From Candidatus Blautia intestinigallinarum (GTDB lineage: Bacteria; Bacillota; Clostridia; Lachnospirales; Lachnospiraceae), in the NCBI GenBank assembly GCA_019112635.1, contig DXIX01000017.1, positions 62,001-126,000 on the forward strand: a stretch of DNA of 64,000 nt, in the 5' to 3' direction. Below the pieces are notes generated by a model, which was given only the letters and a program-made list of their open reading frames with translations, ran no database searches and was not told the DNA's origin. Shown here piece by piece: positions 43,507 through 51,807 of this stretch. Numbering within the stretch: the stretch's first letter is position 1; each line of letters opens with the position of its first letter. A program made the translations under genes and the position numbers.

Positions 43507-43988
43507 GAAAACCGCCGAAACAATTGGATTACCTGATTGTTTTGGGTGCACATGTGAATGGTGATCAGTTGTCAAAAGCCCTGCGCTATCGTGTGGATAA
43601 GGCATGGGAGTATATGAAGGAGAATCCTGGTACCATTGCGGTTTTATCAGGAGGACGCGGACAGGGAGAATGGATCAGTGAAGGTCAGGCAATGGCAAAT
43701 TACCTGATAAAACGGGGAATTTCCGGAGAACGCCTGATATTGGAGGAACGCTCCACCAGCACGGCGGAGAATCTTCGTTTTTCTCTGGAACTGCTTCCTG
43801 ACAGACAGCAGAGAATCGGAATTGTGACGAATAATTTTCACGTTTTCCGGGGAGTGGCAATCGGCAAGAAACTGGGATGTACCCGAATCTGGGGAATCTC
43901 TGCACCGTATTCTTCCTGGAAGCTGATTTTCTACAGCCTGAGAGAACTGCTGGCACTGATTAAGGATAAAATGATTGGCAACTGGTGA
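43503..43988 (+). CDS. YdcF/DUF218 family protein
   Basis: 161 residues. The DUF218 core is visible: [57 protein letters not shown] and [10 protein letters not shown]. Family members (ElyC, SanA, YdcF) are linked to envelope polysaccharide precursors; activity is uncertain. It lacks the N-terminal membrane segments of longer relatives. It overlaps the SEC-C gene (ATGA) and ends before a terminator. Confidence 0.85.
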   Translation: MRKPPKQLDYLIVLGAHVNGDQLSKALRYRVDKAWEYMKENPGTIAVLSGGRGQGEWISEGQAMANYLIKRGISGERLILEERSTSTAENLRFSLELLPDRQQRIGIVTNNFHVFRGVAIGKKLGCTRIWGISAPYSSWKLIFYSLRELLALIKDKMIGNW

Positions 43989-44037
43989 CCCTGGAAGATG
44001 ACAACATATTGATAAGACAGGTAAGAGAGAAGATTAG

Positions 44038-44075
44038 CCCGTCCTTTGCAGTAAATGCAGGGGCGGGTATTTTTC
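44038..44075 (+). terminator. Terminator after the DUF218 gene
   Basis: CCCGTCCTTTGCA (44038-44050) pairs with TGCAGGGGCGGG (44056-44067), followed by TATTTTTC. Confidence 0.8.
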
Positions 44076-44130
44076 TACAAAAAAGAAAGGCCGTATAAAG
44101 TAGATAGTCCGTGAGAAAGGGGAGAAAAGT

Positions 44131-44910
44131 ATGTTGGAGACGATGACTGAACCATTACGGATCCGCCAGGTGGTACTGGGGGAGGGATTTCCAAAAATCT
44201 GTGTTCCTCTGACTGCCAGAGATGAAAAAACACTGGAAGAAGAGGCGGTAGGAGCCGTCCGTGAACAGCCGGACCTGATTGAGTGGAGAGCAGATTTTTT
44301 TGAAAATATCTGTCAGCCCGAAGAAGTTGAGGCATGTCTGACCATGCTGCGCCGGGTTTTGGGAGAGATTCCTTTGATCTTCACTGTACGAACAGAAAGT
44401 GAAGGAGGAAGCAGAGAGTTTTCAGTGGAACAATATGAGGAGATTTTAAGACAGGCGTCCCAAAGTGATCAGGCAGATTTGATTGATATAGAATATTTTA
44501 GGAATCCTTCCAGAATGGAAAAACTGATTGAAGATATTCACCATGATGGAAAAAAAGTAATCGGATCCCACCATAATTTTGCCGGAACCTATGCAAAGCA
44601 GGAGCTGATCCAAAGAATGCGCCAGATGGATCAGGCGAAGGCAGATGTGCTGAAAGTTGCCATGATGCCGGAGAATCTGGACGATGTCTGTGACCTGTTG
44701 AAAGCCACACGAGAGATGGTGCAGGAGTATACGAAGTGTCCGGTTGTGACCATGTCCATGTCTGAGATGGGAAGGGTCACCCGGTATGCCGGAGAAGTTT
44801 TTGGCTCCTGTGTAACCTTTGCGACGGTCGGGGAGGCATCAGCGCCGGGACAGGAAGATATCAGGAAAATGAGAGAGGCACTTACCTTCTATCACGATAA
44901 CTTTGTATAA
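44131..44910 (+). CDS. aroD: 3-Dehydroquinate dehydratase, type I
   Basis: Third step of the shikimate pathway, by a Schiff-base mechanism. 259 residues with the type I layout: DLIEWRADFFE near residue 50, VIGSHHNFAGTY with the catalytic His, VLKVAMMP with the Schiff-base Lys, and VTMSMSEMGRVTR near the end. The start follows GGGGAGAAAAG. Its terminator region also contains the spoIIGA promoter. Confidence 0.95.
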   Translation: MLETMTEPLRIRQVVLGEGFPKICVPLTARDEKTLEEEAVGAVREQPDLIEWRADFFENICQPEEVEACLTMLRRVLGEIPLIFTVRTESEGGSREFSVEQYEEILRQASQSDQADLIDIEYFRNPSRMEKLIEDIHHDGKKVIGSHHNFAGTYAKQELIQRMRQMDQAKADVLKVAMMPENLDDVCDLLKATREMVQEYTKCPVVTMSMSEMGRVTRYAGEVFGSCVTFATVGEASAPGQEDIRKMREALTFYHDNFV

Positions 44911-44925
44911 AATTTTCTGAAAAAG
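44911..44925 (+). promoter_or_regulatory. CodY-box-like sequence upstream of spoIIGA
   Basis: AATTTTCTGAAAAAG matches 13 of 15 positions of the CodY consensus AATTTTCWGAAAATT. It begins immediately after the aroD stop and ends 55 bp before the spoIIGA -35 box. Confidence 0.5.
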
Positions 44926-44946
44926 GGAAAAGAATAGAGTTTGCGC

Positions 44947-44953
44947 TGTCGAA
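44947..44953 (+). promoter_or_regulatory. Spo0A box upstream of spoIIGA
   Basis: TGTCGAA, an exact 0A box, 26 bp upstream of the -35 hexamer. A second, weaker match (TGACAAA) overlaps the -35 box itself. Confidence 0.75.
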
Positions 44954-44979
44954 AATTTTTTTGAACTGACACTGTAGTT

Positions 44980-45012
44980 TTGACAAATTTAGAACCCCTC
45001 ATCACCTATAAT
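44980..45012 (+). promoter_or_regulatory. spoIIG-type promoter with long spacer
   Basis: TTGACA (44980-44985) and TATAAT (45007-45012), both consensus, separated by 21 bp instead of 17. The B. subtilis spoIIG promoter has the same kind of long spacer and needs phosphorylated Spo0A. Confidence 0.82.
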
Positions 45013-45060
45013 GGACTCACTTACCAAAGTGGGAGACAGACAGGTGACGGGGGGTTTTTT
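44992..45060 (+). terminator. aroD terminator surrounding the spoIIGA promoter
   Basis: AACCCCTCATCACCT (about 44993-45007) can pair with AGGTGACGGGGGGTT (45042-45056) with one mismatch and a G-U, running into TTTTTT (45055-45060). An inner hairpin CTCACTT/AAGTGGG lies at 45015-45032. Confidence 0.55.
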
Positions 45061-45912
45061 GTGTACCGCGAAATCTACTTGGACGTGATTTTTCTTGGCA
45101 ATCTTGTGATGGATTACATTTTGCTGCGCCTGACCTGCAGGGTGATAAGAAGTTCTGCGAAAATCTGGCAAAGTTTTCTTGGAGCGGCAGCCGGGGCCCT
45201 TGGATCCTGTGTGTATCTGATGTTACCTGCTGATATCTGCCGGCCGGCGGCCATCTTATACCAGGGAATTCTGGCAGCGGGGATGGCATGGATCGGCTGC
45301 AGAGTAAAAACTGGAAGTATGCTTGTACGGGCAATGATGACGCTGTATCTTACAGCGTTTTTGTGTGGCGGTTTTTGGGACGTATTGTCCAAAAGACGAG
45401 AGATCAGCCCCCAAATTTTTTTGATTTTCGGGTTGTTTACCTATCTGCTCCTTACAGGCGTCTGTGTGGGATATGAGGTCTGCCGGACTCGGATTCGAAA
45501 TGTCTATCCGGTGACACTGGAACAGGGAAAGAACAGGATTTTTCTTTGTGGACTGTACGATACGGGAAATCAGCTGGAGGATTCTCTGAGTGGAAAACCG
45601 GTGAGTGTGGTGGACAGAAAAAGTCTGGAGAAATTGCTGGGAGAAGAACTGACAGAATTTTTGGAACACGTATCGGAAACTTCGGGGGAGGAAGGAAGCA
45701 CGAAGCTGCCGGGCCTTAAGCCTCATTTTCTGACTTACCAGGGAGTGGGCCACCAGGGAATTATGCTGGCAGTCACCATAGAGAATTTATTCATACATAC
45801 TCCCAGAGAAGTGATACAGGTTCCAAAGCCGGTGGTGGCTATATCGGCGGAAGAGACTGCTTTGGGAGGAAAATATCAGATGATTATAAATTCTAAATTA
45901 ATCAGAACTTAG
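45061..45912 (+). CDS. spoIIGA: Sigma-E processing protease SpoIIGA
   Basis: Membrane aspartic protease that cleaves pro-sigma-E in the mother cell after a signal from the forespore. 283 residues: five to six N-terminal transmembrane helices and a C-terminal protease domain with the active-site Asp in LYDTGNQL. Homologues start YxEIYLD, so the GTG at 45061 (after GGGGGG and six T) is chosen. The in-frame TTG at 44980 is the -35 box. sigE follows 18 bp later. Confidence 0.93.
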   Translation: MYREIYLDVIFLGNLVMDYILLRLTCRVIRSSAKIWQSFLGAAAGALGSCVYLMLPADICRPAAILYQGILAAGMAWIGCRVKTGSMLVRAMMTLYLTAFLCGGFWDVLSKRREISPQIFLIFGLFTYLLLTGVCVGYEVCRTRIRNVYPVTLEQGKNRIFLCGLYDTGNQLEDSLSGKPVSVVDRKSLEKLLGEELTEFLEHVSETSGEEGSTKLPGLKPHFLTYQGVGHQGIMLAVTIENLFIHTPREVIQVPKPVVAISAEETALGGKYQMIINSKLIRT

Positions 45913-45930
45913 ATTAGGAGGGGCATGTCT

Positions 45931-46668
45931 ATGAGTACGAGGTTAGCAGCAAGTTACTGTCCGGTTTCAATTTTTTCCAGGTTTTCAGGAGTGGTATGGC
46001 CCAGGGGAAGGGAAGTTTATTATATCGGCGGGGCAGATGTGCTGCCGGCACCGTTGGGGGCACAGCAGGAAGAAGAGATGATCGGACAGCTGGGAACGGA
46101 GAAAGAAAAAGAGGCGAAGGAAGTTCTGATCGAACATAATCTCCGTCTGGTTGTATACATTGCCAAAAAATTTGACAACACGGGAGTCGGGGTGGAGGAT
46201 CTGATTTCCATTGGGACAATCGGTTTGATTAAGGCTATTAACACCTTTAATCCGGTGAAGAAGATCAAGCTTGCGACTTACGCATCCCGGTGCATTGAGA
46301 ATGAGATTCTCATGTATTTGCGCAGAAACAGCAAAACTAAGATGGAAGTTTCCATCGATGAACCTCTGAATGTGGACTGGGACGGGAATGAATTGCTGCT
46401 CTCAGACATTCTCGGGACAGATGAGGATGTGATTTCCAGAGGAATCGAAGATGAAGTGGAAAAAGATCTTCTGGGGAGTGCCATACAAAAACTAAGTCCC
46501 AGAGAACAGACGATAGTCATGTTGCGTTTTGGGCTGCATTCTGTGGATGGACAGGAAAAGACACAGAAAGAGGTGGCGGATTTGCTGGGAATCTCACAGT
46601 CTTATATATCCAGACTGGAGAAGCGGATTATGAAAAGGCTGAAAAAGGAAATTGTGAAATATGAATAA
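45931..46668 (+). CDS. sigE: Sporulation sigma factor sigma-E precursor
   Basis: Mother-cell sigma factor made as an inactive precursor. 245 residues: a pro-sequence of about 30 residues ([10 protein letters not shown] ...) up to the SpoIIGA cleavage region VYYIGGAD, then region 2 ([26 protein letters not shown]) and region 4 ([16 protein letters not shown]). ATG at 45931 lies 7 bp after AGGAGGGG; the ATG at 45925 is too close. It is co-transcribed with spoIIGA and ended by a strong hairpin. Confidence 0.97.
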   Translation: MSTRLAASYCPVSIFSRFSGVVWPRGREVYYIGGADVLPAPLGAQQEEEMIGQLGTEKEKEAKEVLIEHNLRLVVYIAKKFDNTGVGVEDLISIGTIGLIKAINTFNPVKKIKLATYASRCIENEILMYLRRNSKTKMEVSIDEPLNVDWDGNELLLSDILGTDEDVISRGIEDEVEKDLLGSAIQKLSPREQTIVMLRFGLHSVDGQEKTQKEVADLLGISQSYISRLEKRIMKRLKKEIVKYE

Positions 46669-46669
46669 G

Positions 46670-46698
46670 AAATATAGGGAGTGAAACCTATATTTTTT
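46670..46698 (+). terminator. sigE terminator
   Basis: AAATATAGG (46670-46678) pairs with CCTATATTT (46687-46695), then TTT. It begins directly after the stop codon and separates sigE from the following genes. Confidence 0.85.
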
Positions 46699-46752
46699 CT
46701 GACAAATATGGTATGATGTTAAAGAAATCAGAAGACAGAGAGATAGACAGAC

Positions 46753-47670
46753 ATGAGATATCGATTGCGGGAAAAATTGATTCCTGTGCAGTCAGAGGAA
46801 GAGCTGCAGGAAGGGGAACTTTTCGTAGAACTGATCAGTGAGGAGTCCTATCGCGGCAGGGAAAATAAGAGCAGCGCGGACCGGCGGCTGATACAAAGTC
46901 TGGATGTGCTCCAGTACTGTAAAGTGGATATACAAAAAGACTGCATCATAGGAACATTTGTGATCCCGTCCAAGAAGAATCTGCTGGGACGGGAAGAAGG
47001 TTTCGGATTTTATCTGGATAAACACAAAATTACTTTTGTGGGGGATGAGACGTTCGTACTTGAAATTCTCAGGTATCTGGAAGAAAACCAGGTCTGGGAG
47101 AAGGCGGGAATCCACCATTTTTTATTCACATTTATCGAATATCTGATACACGATGAGATACGGTTTCTGCAGCAGTATGAAGAAAGGCTGACAGATCTGG
47201 AGGAATTTGTGGAGAAGCAGCGGAGCAGGAATCTGTCGAAAGATCTGCTTCATATCCGCAGGGAACTGCTCAGATTGAGTTCTTACTATAACCAGTTGGT
47301 GGATATGAGTGATACCATGGCGGAAAATTACAACCACCTCCTTGATGAGGACGACCGGATGCTGTTTCAGCTTCTGTCAGGGAGAATTTCCAGGCTGACG
47401 GCGTATATACAGAATTTAAGAGATTATGCTCTGCAGATCCGTGAGATGTATCAGACACAGAATGAGGTTCATCAAAATGAGGTGATGCAGCTTCTGACGG
47501 TGGTGACAGCGATTTTTATGCCGCTTACGCTGATTACCGGATGGTATGGGATGAATTTTGCCAATATGCCGGAGCTGGCATGGAAATATGCCTATCCGGT
47601 GGTGGCGGCAGTGGGGATACTGCTTGTCCTGGGAGAAGTTTTATATTTTCGGAAGAAAAAATGGTTTTAG
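46753..47670 (+). CDS. CorA-type divalent cation transporter
   Basis: 305 residues: N-terminal cytoplasmic alpha/beta domain, a long stalk helix (about 140-245) and two C-terminal transmembrane helices with the pore signature YGMNFANMPE between them. This is the CorA family of Mg2+ (or Ni2+/Co2+) channels. The ribosome binding site is weak. The gene lies between sigE and sigG, where most spore formers have nothing. Confidence 0.88.
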   Translation: MRYRLREKLIPVQSEEELQEGELFVELISEESYRGRENKSSADRRLIQSLDVLQYCKVDIQKDCIIGTFVIPSKKNLLGREEGFGFYLDKHKITFVGDETFVLEILRYLEENQVWEKAGIHHFLFTFIEYLIHDEIRFLQQYEERLTDLEEFVEKQRSRNLSKDLLHIRRELLRLSSYYNQLVDMSDTMAENYNHLLDEDDRMLFQLLSGRISRLTAYIQNLRDYALQIREMYQTQNEVHQNEVMQLLTVVTAIFMPLTLITGWYGMNFANMPELAWKYAYPVVAAVGILLVLGEVLYFRKKKWF

Positions 47671-47685
47671 AGAGGAAGAATACCG

Positions 47686-48249
47686 ATGGAAAGTTATCAG
47701 ATTACCAAATGGTGCCATCATTTTTTGAGAGAGCACGTAAGACCGGGAGACCTGTGTATTGACGCCACGATGGGAAGAGGACAGGATACACAGCTTCTGT
47801 GTGAACTGGCAGGGCCCAAGGGGCGGGTGCTGGCCTTTGATATTCAAGAGGAGGCGCTTGTGTCCACACAGCAGAGACTTCTGGACGCAGGAGTGCCGAA
47901 GAATTATGAGCTGTATTGCAGATCTCATGTTCATATGTCTGAGTATGTACAGGAAGAGAGTGTAAGCTGCATTGTGTTTAATCTGGGCTATCTCCCGGGA
48001 GGAGATCACCGGATGGCTACAAAAGCAAAGAGCAGTGTGGAAGCGCTGGAGCAGGGGCTTCGTCTGCTCAGAAAGGGGGGAATCATCAGCCTTTGCATTT
48101 ACAGTGGAAAAGACAGTGGCTATGAGGAGAGGGATCGGGTGATGGAGTATCTGAAGACTCTGGATTACCGGCGCTATCTGGTGATCTGTTCGCTTTATTA
48201 TAACAGACCCAATGATCCGCCGATCCCCGTACTGGTTGTACGATTATGA
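47686..48249 (+). CDS. mnmM: Class I SAM methyltransferase, YtqB/MnmM type
   Basis: 187 residues with a Rossmann SAM-binding site (DATMGRGQDTQLL, about 26-38; LAFDIQEEAL) and the family motif NLGYLPGGDH. The group was annotated as rRNA methylase and has been reassigned, as I recall, to a tRNA wobble-uridine methyltransferase (MnmM, formerly YtqB) making 5-methylaminomethyl-2-thiouridine. The start follows AGAGGAAG. It lies 15 bp after the CorA-type gene and just before the phosphotransferase. Confidence 0.8.
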   Translation: MESYQITKWCHHFLREHVRPGDLCIDATMGRGQDTQLLCELAGPKGRVLAFDIQEEALVSTQQRLLDAGVPKNYELYCRSHVHMSEYVQEESVSCIVFNLGYLPGGDHRMATKAKSSVEALEQGLRLLRKGGIISLCIYSGKDSGYEERDRVMEYLKTLDYRRYLVICSLYYNRPNDPPIPVLVVRL

Positions 48250-48266
48250 GAGGAAGGGTGAGTACT

Positions 48267-49739
48267 ATGCTGAAAAATTGGATTATTCCGATTCAGCCAG
48301 AGAAAGAAGAACTTGAAGAGCGGCTGAAAGAAGCCAGGGAGCGTCTTGCGTCTTTGCAGATGAAACTGAAAGAACATAAGCTTCCTGTCTTGATTCTCAT
48401 GGAAGGATGGGGTGCGGCAGGAAAAGGAAGCCTGATCGGAAAAATCATCAAGAACATTGATCCGCGTTTTTTCAAGGTGGTTACCATGGAACAGTCCGAT
48501 CAGGAAGAGAGGAGATATCCTTTTTTGCACCGTTATTTTGTGGAAATTCCTGAGGCCGGCAAATTTGCGCTCTACGATTCCGGGTGGATGAATGAGGTCT
48601 GCATGAAGCGGGCGAGAAAGGAGATAGATTCCCAGACTTATCAGCAGAGAGTTCATTGCATCAAGCGTTTTGAGAGACAGCTCACGGATAATGGATATCT
48701 GGTCATGAAGTTTTTCTGTCACATCACTCAGGAAGAGCAGAAGAAGCGGATGGAGGCTTTGCTGGCACACAAGGATACCCGGTGGAGAGTCAGTGAGTCT
48801 GACCGGTGGCAGAATCAGCATTATGAAAAATGTGAAAAAATTTTTGGAAAATATATGGAGGATACCAATATCTCCACGGCACCCTGGTATATTATCAATG
48901 CGGAGAAGAAAAAATGGGCACAACTGCAGGTGCTGGAGACGCTTTGCAACGGAATTGATATTGCCATGCAGAACAGCAGCCATGCGGTGCCGATTCTGCA
49001 AAATGTCTTTCCGCTGGTGACAATGCCAAAGCTTAGTGAGATCAGCCTGGAAGAGAAGACCATCAGTGAGGAAGAGTACCAGGCACAGCGGAAGGAGCTG
49101 CAGGCGCAGCTTCGAGATCTGCACAACCGCCTTTACCGCAAGCAGGTTCCAGTGATTATCTGCTATGAAGGCTGGGATGCGGCTGGAAAAGGCGGAAACA
49201 TCAAGAGAATCACAGAGGCACTGGATCCAAGAGGATTTGAGGTACAGCCAATTGCCAGTCCGGAGCCCCATGAGAAGGCAAGACATTATCTGTGGAGGTT
49301 TTGGAACCGCCTGCCGAAGACGGGACACATTACGATTTTTGACAGAACCTGGTATGGGCGGGTGATGGTGGAACGCCTGGAAGGATTCTGCACGGAAAAT
49401 GACTGGCAAAGAGCTTACAACGAGATGAATGAATTTGAGAAAGACTTGTATGACTGGGGCGCAGTGATTATTAAATTCTGGGTGCAGATTGATAAGGATA
49501 CGCAGCTGGAGCGTTTTACTGCCCGTCAGAACACTCCTGAGAAACAGTGGAAGATTACCGATGAGGACTGGAGAAACCGGGAAAAATGGGATGACTATGA
49601 GAAAGCGGTGGATGAAATGCTGCAGAAGACCAGCACTACCTATGCCCCTTGGTACATCCTGGAATCTGTGGACAAAAAGTATGCGAGAATCAAAGCGTTG
49701 AAAATCGTGATCCGCCGCCTGGAGGAAGCTTTGAACTAA
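48267..49739 (+). CDS. pap: Polyphosphate:AMP phosphotransferase, two PPK2 domains
   Basis: 490 residues built from two tandem PPK2 domains, each with a Walker A: EGWGAAGKGS in the first half and EGWDAAGKGG in the second. Two-domain members of this family (class II PPK2) phosphorylate AMP to ADP with polyphosphate. DRTWYGRVMVERL in the second half is the conserved catalytic segment; in the first half it reads DSGWMNEVCMKRA, so the N-terminal domain is probably inactive. ATG 48267 is preferred to the ATG at 48246 that overlaps the previous stop. Confidence 0.87.
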   Translation: MLKNWIIPIQPEKEELEERLKEARERLASLQMKLKEHKLPVLILMEGWGAAGKGSLIGKIIKNIDPRFFKVVTMEQSDQEERRYPFLHRYFVEIPEAGKFALYDSGWMNEVCMKRARKEIDSQTYQQRVHCIKRFERQLTDNGYLVMKFFCHITQEEQKKRMEALLAHKDTRWRVSESDRWQNQHYEKCEKIFGKYMEDTNISTAPWYIINAEKKKWAQLQVLETLCNGIDIAMQNSSHAVPILQNVFPLVTMPKLSEISLEEKTISEEEYQAQRKELQAQLRDLHNRLYRKQVPVIICYEGWDAAGKGGNIKRITEALDPRGFEVQPIASPEPHEKARHYLWRFWNRLPKTGHITIFDRTWYGRVMVERLEGFCTENDWQRAYNEMNEFEKDLYDWGAVIIKFWVQIDKDTQLERFTARQNTPEKQWKITDEDWRNREKWDDYEKAVDEMLQKTSTTYAPWYILESVDKKYARIKALKIVIRRLEEALN

Positions 49740-49749
49740 GGTTCGCAAA

Positions 49750-49786
49750 AAGCCTTCTGAAAAAGTCAAGGGCTTATATTTTTTAT
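49750..49786 (+). terminator. Terminator after the phosphotransferase
   Basis: AAGCC and GGCTT (49750-49754 with 49771-49775) with partial pairing inside, followed by ATATTTTTTATATTT. The stem is short, so efficiency is uncertain. Confidence 0.5.
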
Positions 49787-49864
49787 ATTTTTCTTTGAAT
49801 CGTATATTTCTATTTTATTGTGAGAATCATTTTATTAAGACGACGAGATAGGAGGATTCTTGCG

Positions 49865-50644
49865 ATGGCGTTGAATAAAGTAGAGATATGCGGAGTGAAC
49901 ACGGCAAAACTGCCTATTTTAAGCAATGATGAGAAAGAGGAACTATTTCGAAGAATTAAGCAGGGCGATCAGCAGGCAAGGGAGACTTACATCAAAGGAA
50001 ATCTGAGACTTGTCCTGAGTGTGATTAAAAGGTTTTCCAACAGCAATGAGAATGCAGACGATTTGTTTCAGATCGGATGCATCGGATTGATCAAAGCGAT
50101 TGATAATTTTGACACCACTTTGAACGTGAAATTTTCCACTTATGCAGTGCCCATGATTATAGGAGAAATTCGAAGGTATCTAAGAGATAATAATTCCATC
50201 CGGGTCAGCAGATCCTTGCGGGATATCGCTTACAAAGCGATCTATGCCAAGGAGAGAATTGTGAAAGAGGAGCTGAAAGAACCTACCATCGATGAGATCG
50301 CCCGGGAAATTGGGATTGAGAAAGAGATGATCGTCTATGCATTGGATGCCATTCAAAATCCGGTCAGTCTGTTTGAGCCGGTTTACACAGAAGGAGGCGA
50401 TGCTCTGTATGTGATGGATCAGATCAGTGACAAAAAGAACCGGGAAGATCACTGGGTGGAGGAGCTGTCTCTCCGGGAGGCGATGAACCGGCTGGGAGAG
50501 AGGGAGAAGCATATCATAGACCTGAGGTTTTATGAGGGAAAGACACAGATGGAGGTGGCCCGGGAAATCGGAATTTCCCAGGCTCAGGTGAGCCGTCTGG
50601 AGAAGAATGCTTTAAAAACCATGAGAACATATTTGAGAAGTTAG
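49865..50644 (+). CDS. sigG: Sporulation sigma factor sigma-G
   Basis: Late forespore sigma factor, 259 residues. The N-terminus NKVEICGVNTAKLP is diagnostic of sigma-G. Region 2 (NLRLVLSVIKRF, DDLFQIGCIGLIKAIDNFD), region 3 and region 4 (SQAQVSRLEKNALKTM) follow. ATG 49865 follows AGGAGG; the upstream TTG at 49820 is rejected. In many spore formers sigG follows sigE directly; here 3.2 kb separates them. GTATA at 49802 resembles a sigma-F/G -35 box but no good -10 follows. Confidence 0.96.
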   Translation: MALNKVEICGVNTAKLPILSNDEKEELFRRIKQGDQQARETYIKGNLRLVLSVIKRFSNSNENADDLFQIGCIGLIKAIDNFDTTLNVKFSTYAVPMIIGEIRRYLRDNNSIRVSRSLRDIAYKAIYAKERIVKEELKEPTIDEIAREIGIEKEMIVYALDAIQNPVSLFEPVYTEGGDALYVMDQISDKKNREDHWVEELSLREAMNRLGEREKHIIDLRFYEGKTQMEVAREIGISQAQVSRLEKNALKTMRTYLRS

Positions 50645-50730
50645 CAGAAGTTCCACTTTTTTTTCCTCAGAAGATGTGTTATGTTTATGTAGAATACAGA
50701 AAACACGGAAGGGGACATCAGGAGGAAAAT

Positions 50731-51501
50731 ATGGGGATACTTAAGAATCTATTTGGCGGTTCAAAGGAAGAAAAGCTGGAAGAGACGCCGAGGATTACGA
50801 AGGAGAAGCCGGATTTTGCTACCAGGTCAATCTCGGCAGATTTAAGGGGACAGATCGGGAAGGAACCCTGGGAGTTTACAGCGGAGGATTTTGCGAGAGT
50901 CAAAGAGGTACACGTTCATGGAATCTGGGAGGAGAAACCACAGCGCCTGTATCTTCAGGAATTAAAGCTTCTTCCGAATCTTGAGAAAATTTATTTTATT
51001 GATGTGGAATTCTGTTCCAGAGACGTGCATCAGATTCGTCAGCTCGAAGCGAAGAATCTGAAGACCTTGATCTTTGAGAAGTGTTATTTTGCAGATGCAC
51101 TGAGACTGGAGGATGTCTATGAACGGTTCGAGATCATAAACTGCCAGTATAAGCGGGATATCCGTTTCTGGGGCAACTATCCAAAGCTCAGAGAACTGGT
51201 TTTCCGCGGAGACAGGGGCGAGACTTTTGATTTTCGTTTTTTGGAGAAACTTGGCAATCTGCAGCATCTGGAAGTCAGTGGGATCGGCTTCAAAGACGGA
51301 GAGTGCCTGGAACATGTGCACACACTGGAGTCGTTAGTTCTGTATGATACCAATGTTCTCTGTGAAGAAGTATTGCACTGTACAGGCCTGAAGAAGGTGC
51401 AGGTCTGGGAACCGCTGTACCGTGATCTGATGCAGGAAAAGGAAAGCGGAAATACACAGCTGGAGATTCTGCTGGCTGAGGAACCCCAGAAAGAAAAGTA
51501 A
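50731..51501 (+). CDS. Leucine-rich-repeat-like protein of unknown function
   Basis: 256 residues. After a Lys/Glu-rich N-terminus, residues about 70-230 show irregular beta/loop repeats of leucine-rich type (LQELKLLPNLEKIYFIDVEF, LRELVFRG, LQHLEVSGIGF, LESLVLYDTNV). No signal peptide or transmembrane segment. ATG 50731 follows CAGGAGGAAAAT. Probably a cytoplasmic interaction protein. It lies alone between sigG and the folate operon. Confidence 0.7.
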   Translation: MGILKNLFGGSKEEKLEETPRITKEKPDFATRSISADLRGQIGKEPWEFTAEDFARVKEVHVHGIWEEKPQRLYLQELKLLPNLEKIYFIDVEFCSRDVHQIRQLEAKNLKTLIFEKCYFADALRLEDVYERFEIINCQYKRDIRFWGNYPKLRELVFRGDRGETFDFRFLEKLGNLQHLEVSGIGFKDGECLEHVHTLESLVLYDTNVLCEEVLHCTGLKKVQVWEPLYRDLMQEKESGNTQLEILLAEEPQKEK

Positions 51502-51507
51502 AGACAA

Positions 51508-51577
51508 AAAAGACAGGTTTTCACAGAAAGGGAGAAAATGTTCAAATTCCCACTCTGTGGGGCCTGTTTTTTGTTTT
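51508..51577 (+). terminator. Terminator after the LRR-like gene
   Basis: AAAAAAGACAGG pairs with CCTGTTTTTTG; within it CACAGA (51522-51527) pairs with TCTGTG (51554-51559). The T-tract ends near 51577. Confidence 0.72.
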
Positions 51578-51621
51578 TGCAAACTTTGTTTCCGTGAAAC
51601 GAAAACGACCGCAAGATATAG

Positions 51622-51649
51622 TTGCTTTTTATAAAGAATGTGTTATAAT
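51622..51649 (+). promoter_or_regulatory. Folate operon promoter
   Basis: TTGCTT (51622-51627), 16 bp, TATAAT (51644-51649) with an upstream TG, about 20 bp before the riboswitch. Confidence 0.78.
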
Positions 51650-51669
51650 ATCCCCTGAAATGAATAATA

Positions 51670-51766
51670 TGCAAAATAGGATTTTACGCGTCAAGTGTTC
51701 AGTGGATGGGGAGTTGCCGCCGAAACGAAAAGTACGTCTTACGGTGTAAAATCCGCACCCGTTGCA
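51670..51766 (+). promoter_or_regulatory. Tetrahydrofolate (THF, folT) riboswitch
   Basis: Conserved folT-class blocks in order: GCGTCAAGTG, GGATGGGGAGTTGCC, GAAACGAA, ACGGTG, and ATCCGCACCC. A perfect 9-bp stem, GGATTTTAC (51679-51687) with GTAAAATCC (51746-51754), encloses the core. A short outer stem TGCAA/TTGCA (51670-51674 with 51762-51766) closes it. This class binds reduced folates and controls folate synthesis or uptake. The gene downstream is folE, which fits. Confidence 0.88.
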
Positions 51767-51807
51767 ACAATATAAGATCACATCTCATATTGTGTAGGGA
51801 TATTTTT
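51767..51807 (+). terminator. Probable expression platform of the THF riboswitch
   Basis: ACAATATAAGAT (51767-51778) pairs with ATCTCATATTGT (51782-51793) with one mismatch. A T-tract follows at 51803-51807 after a 9-base gap, so it is a weak terminator. From here to 51947 (the folE ribosome binding site) I see no gene, only a TATACT at 51926-51931 that might be a second -10. Confidence 0.5.

Noticed and set aside
48198-49769. 523-codon antisense frame opposite the polyphosphate phosphotransferase
   Set aside because: No ribosome binding site or recognisable motif, and the plus-strand enzyme has two intact Walker motifs.
49802-49831. Sigma-F/G promoter for sigG
   Set aside because: GTATA is present, but the -10 region matches the consensus at too few positions to support a feature.
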